A stretch of DNA of 37,965 bases from an uncultured Lachnospiraceae bacterium (GCA_910585655.1 CAJUFW010000004.1:1-37965), one strand, 5' to 3'; counted from the first letter of the stretch, positions 1-8,687 are shown. Program-made: numbers and translations. The notes: generated by a model from the letters alone, not told the origin.

Positions 1-49
1 AAAGTGTTCTGCCGGGCAGATAGACAAGTGGGAACCGAGAGCGGACAAG

Positions 50-1060
50 CTATAATAACAGAATTCCGGCATTTTGCGCATGTTCGTGTGTTTCCTCCGT
101 CCAGACAGACGCCTGTACTTCTCCGATATGGGCTTTCCGCAGGAAAAACATACAGATACGGGACTGACCGATGCCGCCGCCGATAGTATAAGGAAGCTCC
201 CCTGCCAGGAGGGATTTTTGAAAAGGAAGCTGACCACGTTCGATGCAGCCTGCCAGCTCCAGTTGCTCCAGTAAGCTGCTTTCATCTACCCGCACGCCCA
301 TTGAGGACAGCTCTAAGGCGATATCCAACACCGGATAATAAACAATGATATCACCGTTTAAGTTCCAGTCATCGTAGTCCGGCGCACGTCCGTCATGCTT
401 TTGCCCGGAACGCAGCGTTTTGCCGATCTGGGAGATAAATACGGCGCCTTTTAGCTTGGCGATATGATATTCCCGTTCCTTTGGAGTAGCATCCGGATAC
501 ATATCTTCTAATTCCTGGGAGGAGAGAAAAGAAATCTGTTCCGGAAGAATCGTATGGATATAGTTGTATTTTTTGGCAATATAAGCCTCGGTATTTTTCA
601 GAGCCTCATACACCCGGCGTACCGTAGAACGAAGCGTGTGCATATTCCGTTCTTCCTTGCCGATGATTTTTTCCCAATCCCATTGATCGACAAAGATAGA
701 ATGAATGTTGTCCGTGTCTTCATCCCGCCGGATGGCGTTCATATCCGTATATAACCCTTCGCCGGAATGAAAGCCGTAACGCTTTAGAGCCAGCCGTTTC
801 CATTTGGCAAGAGAATGGACGATTTCCATTTGCGCATCTGCCAATTCTTTGATTCCAAAAGAAACCGGACGCTCTACGCCATTTAGATTATCGTTAAGAC
901 CGGATTCCGGCTCTACAAAAAGCGGAGCGGAAACACGAGTCAGATTGAGCTGCTTTGCCAGCTCCCGTTCAAAAAAATCCTTTACCGCCTTAATCGCGAT
1001 CTCCGTTTCCCGGATATCCATGACCGGACGGTAATCGGCTGGAAAAATTTCTTGTTTCAT
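50..1060 (-). CDS. asnA: Aspartate-ammonia ligase (AsnA type)
   Basis: Predicted cytoplasmic ammonia-dependent asparagine synthetase: ATP + aspartate + NH3 to asparagine + AMP + PPi. The 336-aa product is close to the ~330 aa of E. coli AsnA and shows family hallmarks: SAPLFVEPESGLNDNLNGVE near residues 45-64 and, near the C-terminus, a glycine-rich GGGIGQSR followed by HIGEVQ, part of the class II aminoacyl-tRNA synthetase-like active site. I chose the ATG at 1060 because a GAGGGG ribosome site lies about 10 nt upstream; an ATG at 1090 in the same frame overlaps the transcript start predicted from the promoter at 1095-1123. The gene is monocistronic as far as seen and diverges from the nucleotidyltransferase gene. 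The predicted leader is only about 30 nt, so no T-box is present. The assignment is firm. Confidence 0.95.
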   Translation of the reverse strand: MKQEIFPADYRPVMDIRETEIAIKAVKDFFERELAKQLNLTRVSAPLFVEPESGLNDNLNGVERPVSFGIKELADAQMEIVHSLAKWKRLALKRYGFHSGEGLYTDMNAIRRDEDTDNIHSIFVDQWDWEKIIGKEERNMHTLRSTVRRVYEALKNTEAYIAKKYNYIHTILPEQISFLSSQELEDMYPDATPKEREYHIAKLKGAVFISQIGKTLRSGQKHDGRAPDYDDWNLNGDIIVYYPVLDIALELSSMGVRVDESSLLEQLELAGCIERGQLPFQKSLLAGELPYTIGGGIGQSRICMFFLRKAHIGEVQASVWTEETHEHAQNAGILLL

Positions 1061-1094
1061 ACAAATCAATCCCCTCATGAAAATATTCATGTTG

Positions 1095-1123
1095 AGTATA
1101 CGGCATTTTCAGGGGCAATGCAA
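1095..1123 (-). promoter_or_regulatory. Sigma-A type promoter for asnA
   Basis: Read on the minus strand, TTGCAT (1118-1123) and TATACT (1095-1100) are separated by exactly 17 nt. The -10 box ends about 35 nt before the asnA start, giving a short leader. It is back to back with the plus-strand promoter at 1131-1159. The call rests on consensus match only. Confidence 0.7.
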
Positions 1124-1130
1124 GTAGTAG

Positions 1131-1159
1131 TTGAAAATTCCTCTGTTTATCGCTATAAT
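1131..1159 (+). promoter_or_regulatory. Sigma-A type promoter for the nucleotidyltransferase-ATPase pair
   Basis: TTGAAA (1131-1136), a 17-nt spacer and a perfect TATAAT (1154-1159) lie 42 nt before the downstream start codon. A ribosome site AAGGAG at 1183-1188 follows, so the promoter, leader and gene order are consistent. Confidence 0.75.
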
Positions 1160-1201
1160 AAAAAGGATAAAAAGAAGAGAAAAAGGAGTAAAAAATAAAA
1201 T

Positions 1202-2029
1202 ATGGAACAAAGTAGAATTCCATCCTCTGCCCTTTATTCGGACAGGCGGGTCAGGGAAATATTGGAAAAGATTCAGACTGTTTCAGAGGAAATCCTTGCA
1301 GAAAACCTCTGTGGAATATACGTGCATGGTTCGCTGGCGTTTGGGTGCTTTTTATGGGAAAAGAGTGACATTGACCTTTTGTTAGTGACAGAAACGGCGC
1401 CTGCCCAGGCAGAAAAGGAACGGCTGTTAAAAGCGTTGCTAGACATCAACGAGCTTTGCCCGCCAAAGGGACTAGAACTAAGCCTTGTACTAGAGCGTTT
1501 TCTTCGTCCTTTTTGTTATCCGACGCCTTTTGAGCTGCATTATTCCAATCTTCATAAAAAGAGCTGCGAAGAGGATTTAAAAGGGTACTGCGATCGTATG
1601 AAGGGAACGGACAAGGATTTGGCGGCACATATAACTGTGATCCGAAAGGTAGGGATTCCTCTTTGCGGCAAGCCGGTAGAGCAGATGTTTGGCGAGGTTC
1701 CAAGGGAAGCCTATTTGGACAGTCTATATGAGGATATTGATTCGGCAGCCGAGGAAATCATAAAAAATCCGGTCTATATGATTTGTAATCTCTGCCGGGT
1801 GCTGGCGTATGTTAAGGACGGACTGGTATTGTCCAAAGCAGAAGGCATACACTGGATGAAGCGTCAGGTAAACCAGTCAGAAAAGGAGCTGCTTTCGGCA
1901 GAGGAGCTGTCTTTTCTTGCGGAAGCCGCGCAGAGCTATCAGGACGGTCGTCCGTTTTTAACAAAAGGGCGGGAAAGTGAGTTAAAAAAACTGGCAGAGA
2001 AATTTTTGGAAGTTTTGGACAGGAGGTAG
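1202..2029 (+). CDS. AadA-like nucleotidyltransferase with DUF4111-type C-terminal domain
   Basis: The 275-aa product resembles streptomycin/spectinomycin adenylyltransferases (AadA, ANT(9)). A GS motif (VHGSLAFG, about residues 40-47) and a DID metal-binding pair in SDIDLLLV (about 53-60) form the Pol-beta-type nucleotidyltransferase core. A helical C-terminal region contains a segment around residues 185-215 (NLCRVLAYVKDG...) resembling the AadA substrate-binding helix bundle. The family moves AMP from ATP to a hydroxyl group. Whether this protein acts on an aminoglycoside is unproven; many intrinsic relatives have unknown substrates. AAGGAG lies 13 nt before the ATG, rather far. The stop codon is 3 nt before the next gene, whose ribosome site lies inside this gene's end, so the two are translationally coupled. 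Confidence 0.75.
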   Translation: MEQSRIPSSALYSDRRVREILEKIQTVSEEILAENLCGIYVHGSLAFGCFLWEKSDIDLLLVTETAPAQAEKERLLKALLDINELCPPKGLELSLVLERFLRPFCYPTPFELHYSNLHKKSCEEDLKGYCDRMKGTDKDLAAHITVIRKVGIPLCGKPVEQMFGEVPREAYLDSLYEDIDSAAEEIIKNPVYMICNLCRVLAYVKDGLVLSKAEGIHWMKRQVNQSEKELLSAEELSFLAEAAQSYQDGRPFLTKGRESELKKLAEKFLEVLDRR

Positions 2030-2032
2030 GAC

Positions 2033-3751
2033 ATGAAAACGGCAGCACAATTAAAAAAGTTATTGCAGGAAATCGATCACCGGGGTTATCCGGCTTATAA
2101 AGATACAAAAGGAAGCTATCAGTTTGAGGGCTTTGTCTTAAACATCGACCATGTACAAGGAGATCCGTTTGCGGCGCCTTCTAAGCTTAGCCTGTTTGTA
2201 AGCGGGAAAAGGGCAAGGTTTCCGGCAGAATACCGAAAAGAGGCATATACTAGGGTCGCTCTGCAGGATTATCTGACCAGACTGTTTTCTGCAAAGATAG
2301 AAAAGGGGCGCTTTGGCGCCGGTTCCGGGAAAAGTGGTCTGGTGTTTATGACACGTCCCGGGCAGACGGTATTAGAGCGGACAGCCTGTCAGATCGACGC
2401 GGCAGAGGGAGATATCCTGGTACGGCTGGAAGTCGGATTTCCGGCTAATGGACGTACGATTCGTTCAGAGGGACTGATTCGGATTTTATTTGAGCTTTTC
2501 CCCGCTTGTGTAAAAGAGGTGTTACACTATACCAGTCTGGACGCCCACCAAGTAAAGAGCATTATTGAACTGGCAGAGGATCAGCATGCGATCCGCGAAG
2601 CTCTGCCGAAGCTTGGGCTTTGCGCATTTGTGGCAGACGAAGCGATTCTGCCGCGGGAATCCGGCGTCTCGGATCGACCGATGAAGCAGGCAGTACCGTT
2701 TGTATCTCCCAAAAAGAGGCAGGTGACGCTGCAGCTTCCACATGCCGGAGCTGTGACCGGAATGGGAATTCCCAAGGGGATTACCCTGATTGTAGGAGGC
2801 GGCTATCATGGCAAATCGACTCTGCTGGAAGCTTTGGAAAAAGGGGTATACGAACATATTGCCGGAGACGGGAGAGAATATGTTATCACCGACGCAACAG
2901 CGGTAAAAATCCGTGCGGAAGATGGCAGAAGCATTAAAAAAACAGATATTTCCCTGTTTATCCGCAACCTGCCGAACCGGAAAGATACAAAGGCATTTTA
3001 CACCGAGGACGCCAGCGGCAGCACTTCTCAGGCTGCCAATATGGTAGAGGCGATGGAAACGGGTACGAGTTTGTTTTTGATTGACGAGGATACAAGCGCC
3101 ACTAATTTTATGGTGCGGGACGAGCTGATGCAGCGGGTGATCCAACGGGAAAAAGAGCCTATTATTCCTTTTATCGAACGCGCTAAAGACTTGTATCAAG
3201 AGTATGGAATTTCGACGATTTTAGTAGCGGGAAGCTGCGGATCGTATTTTCACATTGCAGACCAGATTATTCAGATGGATTATTATGAGCCTAAAGATAT
3301 TACGGAGCTGGCAAAAGCAGAGGCAGCCCACTTTGGAGACGGAGGGGCGTCGCTGTCGTTTGGCTTAGAGAACGCCGCTATAAAGACTCCATGCTTTGCG
3401 CGCGCTCCGCATGCCGGACGGGAGTTTGCAAAGGGAGAGCGGATAAAGACCAAAACACTTGGAAAAGACGGCTTCCAGATTAACCGTGAAACCGTGGACG
3501 TTCGTTATTTGGAGCAGATCGTAGACAGCGAACAGGTAACGGCTCTTTCGTATTATCTAAAATACGCCGAGCGCTATTTGTTTGACGGAAAACGGACACT
3601 GGCTGAGACGGTGGAAAAACTGTGTCAGTTGACCGAAGAAGAGGGAATGGCGTTTTTGGCAGAAGGAAGCTACCTGCCTTCCGGGCTTGCCAGACCAAGA
3701 AGACAGGAGATATTTGCCTGCCTCAACCGTTATCGTGGTCTGCGTCTATAG
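2033..3751 (+). CDS. ABC-class P-loop ATPase (COG3044-like)
   Basis: The 572-aa soluble protein matches the 'predicted ATPase of the ABC class' family. It has a Walker A loop GGGYHGKST near residues 255-263, an SGSTSQ segment near 328-333 that may serve as an ABC signature, and a Walker B-like stretch LFLIDED near 347-353. No membrane segments or transport partner are seen, so it is not a typical transporter ATPase. The biochemical role of the family is not established. AGGAGG at 2021-2026 lies 6 nt before the ATG, inside the upstream gene. Its 3' end overlaps the convergent PHP-phosphatase gene by 6 nt. Confidence 0.8.
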   Translation: MKTAAQLKKLLQEIDHRGYPAYKDTKGSYQFEGFVLNIDHVQGDPFAAPSKLSLFVSGKRARFPAEYRKEAYTRVALQDYLTRLFSAKIEKGRFGAGSGKSGLVFMTRPGQTVLERTACQIDAAEGDILVRLEVGFPANGRTIRSEGLIRILFELFPACVKEVLHYTSLDAHQVKSIIELAEDQHAIREALPKLGLCAFVADEAILPRESGVSDRPMKQAVPFVSPKKRQVTLQLPHAGAVTGMGIPKGITLIVGGGYHGKSTLLEALEKGVYEHIAGDGREYVITDATAVKIRAEDGRSIKKTDISLFIRNLPNRKDTKAFYTEDASGSTSQAANMVEAMETGTSLFLIDEDTSATNFMVRDELMQRVIQREKEPIIPFIERAKDLYQEYGISTILVAGSCGSYFHIADQIIQMDYYEPKDITELAKAEAAHFGDGGASLSFGLENAAIKTPCFARAPHAGREFAKGERIKTKTLGKDGFQINRETVDVRYLEQIVDSEQVTALSYYLKYAERYLFDGKRTLAETVEKLCQLTEEEGMAFLAEGSYLPSGLARPRRQEIFACLNRYRGLRL

Positions 3752-4621
3752 CTTCCACATTTCCGGGCTGCGATGGTTATATACGGCATAATAGCGAAAT
3801 CCCAGACTGGTAAGCAGATCCGTACAGACTGCAAAGTCAAAGGCAATATGTTCCGGAGCATGGGCGTCGGAGCCAATGGTGATTCGTTCCCCGCCCAGCT
3901 CTTGGTAACGCCGCAGTACCTCTGGCTGTGGATTTGGAACGCCAAGCCCGTATTTGTAGCCGCCGGTATTGACTTCTAATGCCTTGTCCATCTCGATCAG
4001 CCGTTTTAAAATCGCATCCAGAAGATCCGCATATTCAAGATAGGAGTAGCTGCGCTTTCCAGGCACATAGCGAATGATATAATCCAGATGGGCATAGGTG
4101 TCAAAGTCGTCAAAGGCGGACAGGTGCTTTAAAGTAGAGGTGAAGTAGCGCTCCATTCCGTGGCGTACTGCGTCGAACTGGCGTTCGGTTTCGTAAGTCT
4201 GCCAAAAATCCGGATAATATGGATCAAGGCGATCGACCAGGTGCGAAGAGGCAATCACAAAATCAAACGGATATTTTTTTAAAAGGGCGCGATAGACATC
4301 GTAGGCGCTGTCTATCATGCCAAGCTCAATCCCGAATCGTACGTCTATCCGGCTACGATAGCGGGATTGAAGTTCTTCAAGCCGCGTATAATAGGCGAAA
4401 AGATCAAGGGAAAACGGATTTTCGGGTCCGTTTCCGGTAGCAAAAGGAAGTTCTGCTTGTGAACGCTTTGAGGAATCGGGTGCAGGATAGTCCCAGTCCA
4501 GATGCTCGGTAAAGCAGACTCGCGGCAATCCTAAGCGGATTGCCTGCTCAATCATTTGTTCCATCGGCGTGCTGCTGTCGCCGGAAAAAGAGGTATGCAG
4601 ATGGCAGTCGGCTTTGATCAT
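3746..4621 (-). CDS. PHP-domain histidinol-phosphatase (HisK/HisJ family)
   Basis: The 291-aa protein has the PHP metal-site series in order: HLHTSFSGD near residues 7-15, FTEHLDWD near 37-44, SSHLVD in the middle, HLDYIIRY, and GSDAHAPEHI near the C-terminus. These residues normally bind two or three metals, and the family hydrolyses histidinol phosphate in histidine synthesis. No other his genes are nearby, so the substrate is a family inference and another phosphoester is possible. The start ATG at 4621 follows an AAAGGAAG site. The gene begins 19 nt after rqcH and is probably cotranscribed with it. Confidence 0.78.
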   Translation of the reverse strand: MIKADCHLHTSFSGDSSTPMEQMIEQAIRLGLPRVCFTEHLDWDYPAPDSSKRSQAELPFATGNGPENPFSLDLFAYYTRLEELQSRYRSRIDVRFGIELGMIDSAYDVYRALLKKYPFDFVIASSHLVDRLDPYYPDFWQTYETERQFDAVRHGMERYFTSTLKHLSAFDDFDTYAHLDYIIRYVPGKRSYSYLEYADLLDAILKRLIEMDKALEVNTGGYKYGLGVPNPQPEVLRRYQELGGERITIGSDAHAPEHIAFDFAVCTDLLTSLGFRYYAVYNHRSPEMWKL

Positions 4622-4640
4622 CGTTGTTCTTCCTTTCTTT

Positions 4641-6407
4641 TTAATCTTCTAATAACGTCAATCCACTGATATCCGTGTCAATGAGCATCGAATAATTCGT
4701 ATAATAAACGACAAAGCCTGGTTTTCCGCCGGACGGTTTTTTTACCTGCTTTTTTTCGACGTAATCGACCTCGATTTTATCGGAAGCAGAACCGGTTCTC
4801 GCGCTGGAATAATAGGCGGCTAGCCTGGCAGCGTCCTCAAAAGCCCGATCCGGGATAGCCGTCTGATTGCCGTCCGTTTTTAGAATCACGTGAGAGCCGG
4901 CGATTCCTTTGGCATGGAACCACCAGTCTCCGCCGGAAGCAAACTGAAAGGTCAGTTCATCGTTTTGATAGTTGTTTTTTCCGACATATAGATGATACCC
5001 GTCCTGAGAAAGATAGTGGAACGGGCGGCTGCTGATCCGGGCTTTTTTCTGTTTTTTACCGTAGGGTCCTTTGTAGCGCAGATAACCGTAATCCGTCAGT
5101 TCTGCTTTAATCTGTGCCAAATCCTCTTCCCTGGCAGCGATTTCTAAACTGTTGCCGATTGATTCAAGATGGGCGATTTCTTCCCTTGTTTCGGCAAGCT
5201 GTTTGGTCACAGCCTCGCAGGTTCGTTTGAGCTTACTGTAGCGGTCAAAGTATTTTTTGGCATTGTCCATCACCGGCAGTTCCGGATCGAGCGGAATCGT
5301 CAATTCCTGATTATCGTAATAATTTAAAACGGTCATAGAGGGAACTCCCTGTTCGACCTGGTAGCCGTAGGTGGTAATCAATTCTCCATATACTTTATAT
5401 TTGTCCCGCTTTTCGGTATCTTTTAGTTGTTTTTCCTGTAAATCTGCCTTTTTACGGTTTCGCTCAAGAGCGCTTGCTAATACTCGTCTAAGATCCGAAG
5501 ATTTCTGTCGGATTCTAGTCAGCTTTTCCTTAGCGCCATAGTAGTCTTCTAAAAGAAGGGAAATCGAATCGTAAGAAACTTCCGTAAAATCAGGATAAAG
5601 GGAAAGCGGCATGGCAGAAAACTCCACAGGCTCCTGACCATCGTAATAGATAGCAGGGGCAAATTGTCCTTCCCGCAGATCGGCAAGCAACCGCTCTAAG
5701 TTCCGGTAGAGATGGAGCCGTTCTCCTTCCGTCAGAGAAGCGATCGGCGCGTCGGCATCTAAAGAAGCCTGATGGCAGATATGATTGGCAATACAAGGGG
5801 AAAAGCCTGTCAGGGATTGGTAGAGCGCCTTACAGCAGGAAAGCGGTCTTGAGGCAATCTGCGTGAAAAACTGTTCTTCGGTCAGCGTATAGGGATTAAG
5901 CCGGTTTTCCTGTGCCGGAATAAAGTAACGGCGTCCGGGCAGTACCTCCCGTACCGAACTGACCAGCCCGGAAATATGCTTGATAGAATCCAAAATACAG
6001 TCGTTTTCATCACAGAAAATCAAGTTACTGTGCTTTCCCATCAGCTCTAAGATCAGATGCTTTCGGCAGACGTCCCCCAATTCGTTTAAATGTTCCAGCT
6101 CAAAACGGACGATCCGTTCCAGACCGGGCTGGGTGATAGACAGAATCCGGGCGCTGCCCAGATGCTTTCGCAGCAGCATACAAAAACCTGGCGCCGTAGC
6201 CGGAGCGGGGCGATTGTCCTTTGTCAGATAGAGTAAGGGCAGGCTTGCGCTGGCAGAAAGCAGAAGCCGATGCTGTGAACCGTTGTTTTTTATCGTCAGC
6301 AGCAGGGCGTCCCGTTCCGGCTGAGCGATCTTTTGGATACGCCCTCCTGTCAGCACGGTATTTAATTCCTGTACCAGCCCTGCTACAAGAAAACCATCAA
6401 ATGCCAT
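4641..6407 (-). CDS. rqcH: Ribosome quality-control factor RqcH (NFACT/FbpA family)
   Basis: The 588-aa product has full NFACT architecture: an N-terminal NFACT-N domain starting MAFDGFLVAGLVQEL, a helix-hairpin-helix segment, a central coiled coil (about residues 290-430) and a C-terminal NFACT-R domain with YVGKNNYQNDELT and the WWFHAKGIAGSHVIL motif. Known homologues bind obstructed 50S subunits carrying peptidyl-tRNA and direct C-terminal alanine tailing; older literature calls them fibronectin-binding proteins. A GGAGG site lies 7-9 nt before the ATG at 6407, and a clear promoter precedes it. In B. subtilis the homologue (yloA) also lies close to yloC/yicC, but there it is not divergent. 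Confidence 0.93.
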   Translation of the reverse strand: MAFDGFLVAGLVQELNTVLTGGRIQKIAQPERDALLLTIKNNGSQHRLLLSASASLPLLYLTKDNRPAPATAPGFCMLLRKHLGSARILSITQPGLERIVRFELEHLNELGDVCRKHLILELMGKHSNLIFCDENDCILDSIKHISGLVSSVREVLPGRRYFIPAQENRLNPYTLTEEQFFTQIASRPLSCCKALYQSLTGFSPCIANHICHQASLDADAPIASLTEGERLHLYRNLERLLADLREGQFAPAIYYDGQEPVEFSAMPLSLYPDFTEVSYDSISLLLEDYYGAKEKLTRIRQKSSDLRRVLASALERNRKKADLQEKQLKDTEKRDKYKVYGELITTYGYQVEQGVPSMTVLNYYDNQELTIPLDPELPVMDNAKKYFDRYSKLKRTCEAVTKQLAETREEIAHLESIGNSLEIAAREEDLAQIKAELTDYGYLRYKGPYGKKQKKARISSRPFHYLSQDGYHLYVGKNNYQNDELTFQFASGGDWWFHAKGIAGSHVILKTDGNQTAIPDRAFEDAARLAAYYSSARTGSASDKIEVDYVEKKQVKKPSGGKPGFVVYYTNYSMLIDTDISGLTLLED

Positions 6408-6440
6408 AATAAAACCTCCATTTTCACATTCTCAGGTTTT

Positions 6441-6469
6441 ATTATAGTTTATCCTTGACGAATCTGCAA
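6441..6469 (-). promoter_or_regulatory. Sigma-A type promoter for rqcH
   Basis: On the minus strand TTGCAG (6464-6469), a 17-nt spacer and a perfect TATAAT (6441-6446) point toward rqcH. Its -35 box lies within the spacer of the opposite-strand yicC promoter, so the two promoters overlap physically. Confidence 0.72.
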
Positions 6470-6483
6470 GAGTTTACTATAAT
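6455..6483 (+). promoter_or_regulatory. Sigma-A type promoter for the yicC-led superoperon
   Basis: TTGACG (6455-6460), a 17-nt spacer and TATAAT (6478-6483) lie 57 nt before yicC. It is probably the main promoter of the long plus-strand housekeeping block. It is interlaced with the rqcH promoter on the other strand. Confidence 0.75.
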
Positions 6484-6540
6484 GAATAAGATAAGGGAAC
6501 TTGTAACTAGCGGGGCAGCAGACAGAAAGTATGTGATACA

Positions 6541-7419
6541 ATGATAAAGAGCATGACCGGCTTTGGGCGTTTTGAGCTGACAGAAGGGACAAGACACTAT
6601 ACGGTGGAGATCAAATCCGTCAACCATCGATATCTGGATCTTTCGGTAAAACTCCCGAAGAAACTGAATTTTTTTGAGGTGGCTGTCCGAAACCTGTTAA
6701 AAAGACATATAGTACGGGGAAAGGTAGACATCTATATAACCTATGAGGACGAACGGGAGGAGCTGCTTGGCGTCCGCTATCATCCGGAAGTGGCAAGGGA
6801 GTATTATGAGAATCTCTGCCGGATGAGCGAGGATTTAGGACTGGAAAATGATGTCAGTCTGGTCGTGCTGTCCCATTATCCGGAGGTATTTACCCTAGAG
6901 GAGCGGACGGAGAACGAGACCGAGGTCTGGGATGGCTTAGAACAGGCGATCTTAGGAGCCATAGAGCGTTTTATAGCGGCGCGTCTGGCAGAAGGGGAGC
7001 ATTTAAAGCAGGATTTACTGGCAAAGCTTTCCCGGATGTCTGCCTGTGTAGACTATGTGGAGACCCGCTTTCCGCAGATTGTAGAGGAATACCGTGAGAG
7101 GCTGACGGCAAAGGTAGCGGAGTTGTTAGGAGAAACCCAGTTAGATCCGGGCATTTTGGCAACAGAGCTGGTGATTTATGCGGATAAAATCTGTGTAGAT
7201 GAGGAGACCGTCAGACTAAAAAGCCATATCCATAGTATGGAGCAGGTGTTAGAAGAGACGGAAGGGATCGGTAGGAAATTAGATTTTATTGCCCAGGAGA
7301 TGAATCGGGAGGCAAATACGATCCTTTCTAAATCCAACGATCTGGCGCTCTCCGATAAGGCGATTGAGTTAAAGACGGAGATTGAAAAAATCCGTGAACA
7401 GATTCAGAATATTGAGTAG
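6541..7419 (+). CDS. yicC: YicC/YloC-family endoribonuclease
   Basis: The 292-aa protein begins MIKSMTGFGR, the signature N-terminus of the YicC family, and ends in the conserved C-terminal region with EMNREANTILSKSND, where acidic residues needed for metal-dependent RNA cleavage lie. Homologues are endoribonucleases linked to RNA turnover. The start is fixed by this conserved N-terminus even though the upstream ribosome site is weak. It leads the conserved yicC-remA-gmk-rpoZ string, with 25 nt to remA. Confidence 0.92.
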   Translation: MIKSMTGFGRFELTEGTRHYTVEIKSVNHRYLDLSVKLPKKLNFFEVAVRNLLKRHIVRGKVDIYITYEDEREELLGVRYHPEVAREYYENLCRMSEDLGLENDVSLVVLSHYPEVFTLEERTENETEVWDGLEQAILGAIERFIAARLAEGEHLKQDLLAKLSRMSACVDYVETRFPQIVEEYRERLTAKVAELLGETQLDPGILATELVIYADKICVDEETVRLKSHIHSMEQVLEETEGIGRKLDFIAQEMNREANTILSKSNDLALSDKAIELKTEIEKIREQIQNIE

Positions 7420-7444
7420 ACAAAGGGTATGGTAAGGTGATGGC

Positions 7445-7726
7445 ATGAGTGGATTTATCAACGTAGGGTTCGGCAATGTAGTCAATGCAGAGCGGATTAT
7501 CGGGATTATCAGCCCGGAGGCGGCGCCGATTAAGCGGCTGGTGCAGACGGCTAAGGATGCCGGGCGGGCGCTTGACGCAACCTGCGGCAGAAAAACCAGG
7601 GCGGTATTGGTGATGGACAGCGGTCATCTGATGCTGTCGGCTCTGCTCCCGGATACGATAGCTGCCAGGTTAAATACCGATCCTTGCCAGACGGTACTGA
7701 CTTCGGGCGGGACGGAGCAGCCATAA
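7445..7726 (+). CDS. remA: RemA family extracellular-matrix regulator (DUF370)
   Basis: The 93-aa protein has the RemA pattern: FINVGFGNVV at the N-terminus, then RIIGIISPEAAPIKRL and DATCGRKTRAVLVMDSGHL. In B. subtilis RemA is a ring-forming DNA-binding activator of biofilm matrix and osmoprotection genes. In Clostridia the targets are not established. An AAGGTGATGG site precedes the ATG. It sits in the conserved place between yicC and gmk. Confidence 0.9.
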   Translation: MSGFINVGFGNVVNAERIIGIISPEAAPIKRLVQTAKDAGRALDATCGRKTRAVLVMDSGHLMLSALLPDTIAARLNTDPCQTVLTSGGTEQP

Positions 7727-7748
7727 CAAAGGAATGAGAGGATAGAGC

Positions 7749-8366
7749 ATGAGACAAAAGGGAATCCTCACTGTTATTTCCGGTTTTTCCGGGGCAGGAA
7801 AAGGAACCGTAGTAAAAAAATTGATAGAAGAGTACGAATACAGCCTGTCCGTTTCGGCTACCACCAGGCAGAAGCGGGAGGGAGAAGAGCATGGACGGGA
7901 ATATTTCTTTTTGACAAGGGAAGAATTTGAGAGTATGATAGAGCAGCACGGTCTGATCGAGTGGGCGGAATACGTAGGAAATTATTATGGGACGCCTAAG
8001 ACCTACGTAGAAGCATGCCTGGCAGAAGGAAAAGACGTGATTTTAGAAATCGAGCTGCAAGGTGCAATGAAGGTGCGCCAGCAATTTCCGGATGCCCTTT
8101 TGCTGTTTTTGGCTCCGCCTTCTATCGCAGAGTTAAAAAAGCGTCTGATCGGACGTGGTACGGAGACCATGGAGGTCATAGAGGAGCGTATGCAGCGTGC
8201 CAAGGAGGAAGGCCGTTATATGGAGCAATATGACTATTTGGTGGTCAATGACGATCTGACGGTCTGCACAGAGCAGATCCATAGCGTAATCCAGACCGCG
8301 AAGCTTCGGACGGCAAGAAACCAGGAGCTGATAAGCAGGCTAAAGGAGCAGCTTGCACAAGATTGA
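7749..8366 (+). CDS. gmk: Guanylate kinase
   Basis: The 205-aa protein phosphorylates GMP to GDP with ATP. It has a P-loop GFSGAGKGT at residues 12-20, the GMP-binding TTRQKREGEEHGREYFF segment and the IELQGAMKVR segment, all standard for guanylate kinases, and normal length. It is in the usual place between remA and rpoZ, with 22 nt to the former and 26 nt to the latter. Confidence 0.96.
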   Translation: MRQKGILTVISGFSGAGKGTVVKKLIEEYEYSLSVSATTRQKREGEEHGREYFFLTREEFESMIEQHGLIEWAEYVGNYYGTPKTYVEACLAEGKDVILEIELQGAMKVRQQFPDALLLFLAPPSIAELKKRLIGRGTETMEVIEERMQRAKEEGRYMEQYDYLVVNDDLTVCTEQIHSVIQTAKLRTARNQELISRLKEQLAQD

Positions 8367-8392
8367 TTCATAGAAAGGGAGATTGATTGCAT

Positions 8393-8647
8393 ATGTTACA
8401 TCCATCTTACAGCGACTTGATAGAAGCGGTAAACAGCGAGGTAGAACCAGGAGAAGAAAAGCTGGTCAACAGTCGTTATTCCATCGTGCTGGCTACTGCA
8501 AAGAGAGCCAGACAACTGATCGCCGGCGCCGAATCTATGGCGGGCGGGCATGAGACAAAGCCCCTTTCCGCTGCAGTAGAAGAGATCTATAGCGGAAAGG
8601 TCAAAATCGTAGGCGGGGACGATGAGGAAGAGGACGAAATGAGATAA
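8393..8647 (+). CDS. rpoZ: DNA-directed RNA polymerase omega subunit
   Basis: The small 84-aa protein has the omega core: a segment NSRYSIVLATAKRARQLIAG followed by KPLSAAVEEIYSGKVKI. Omega stabilises the beta-prime subunit in RNA polymerase. The tail is acidic (GDDEEEDEM). I chose the ATG at 8393 (MLHPSYSDL) over the in-frame TTG at 8387 because ATG is stronger and the AAGGGAG site is 11 nt upstream; the TTG would leave a 5-nt spacer and remains possible. Confidence 0.9.
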   Translation: MLHPSYSDLIEAVNSEVEPGEEKLVNSRYSIVLATAKRARQLIAGAESMAGGHETKPLSAAVEEIYSGKVKIVGGDDEEEDEMR

Positions 8648-8660
8648 AAAGGAGCATAGA

Positions 8661-8687
8661 GGAACCCCGCGTTGTGGGGTTCTTTCC
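8661..8687 (+). terminator. Possible weak intrinsic terminator after rpoZ
   Basis: A GC-rich hairpin with GAACCCC (8662-8668) pairing with GGGGTTC (8676-8682) and a 7-nt loop is followed by a short, interrupted pyrimidine run (TTTCC). The stem is good but the T tract is poor, so partial readthrough into lepB is likely. Confidence 0.5.

Noticed and set aside
1061..1094. T-box or other riboswitch ahead of asnA
   Set aside because: The predicted transcript leader is only about 30 nt, too short for a T-box.
1202..2029. Confident aminoglycoside resistance gene
   Set aside because: Fold and motifs match the AadA-like group, but many chromosomal relatives have unknown substrates and no mobile element is nearby.
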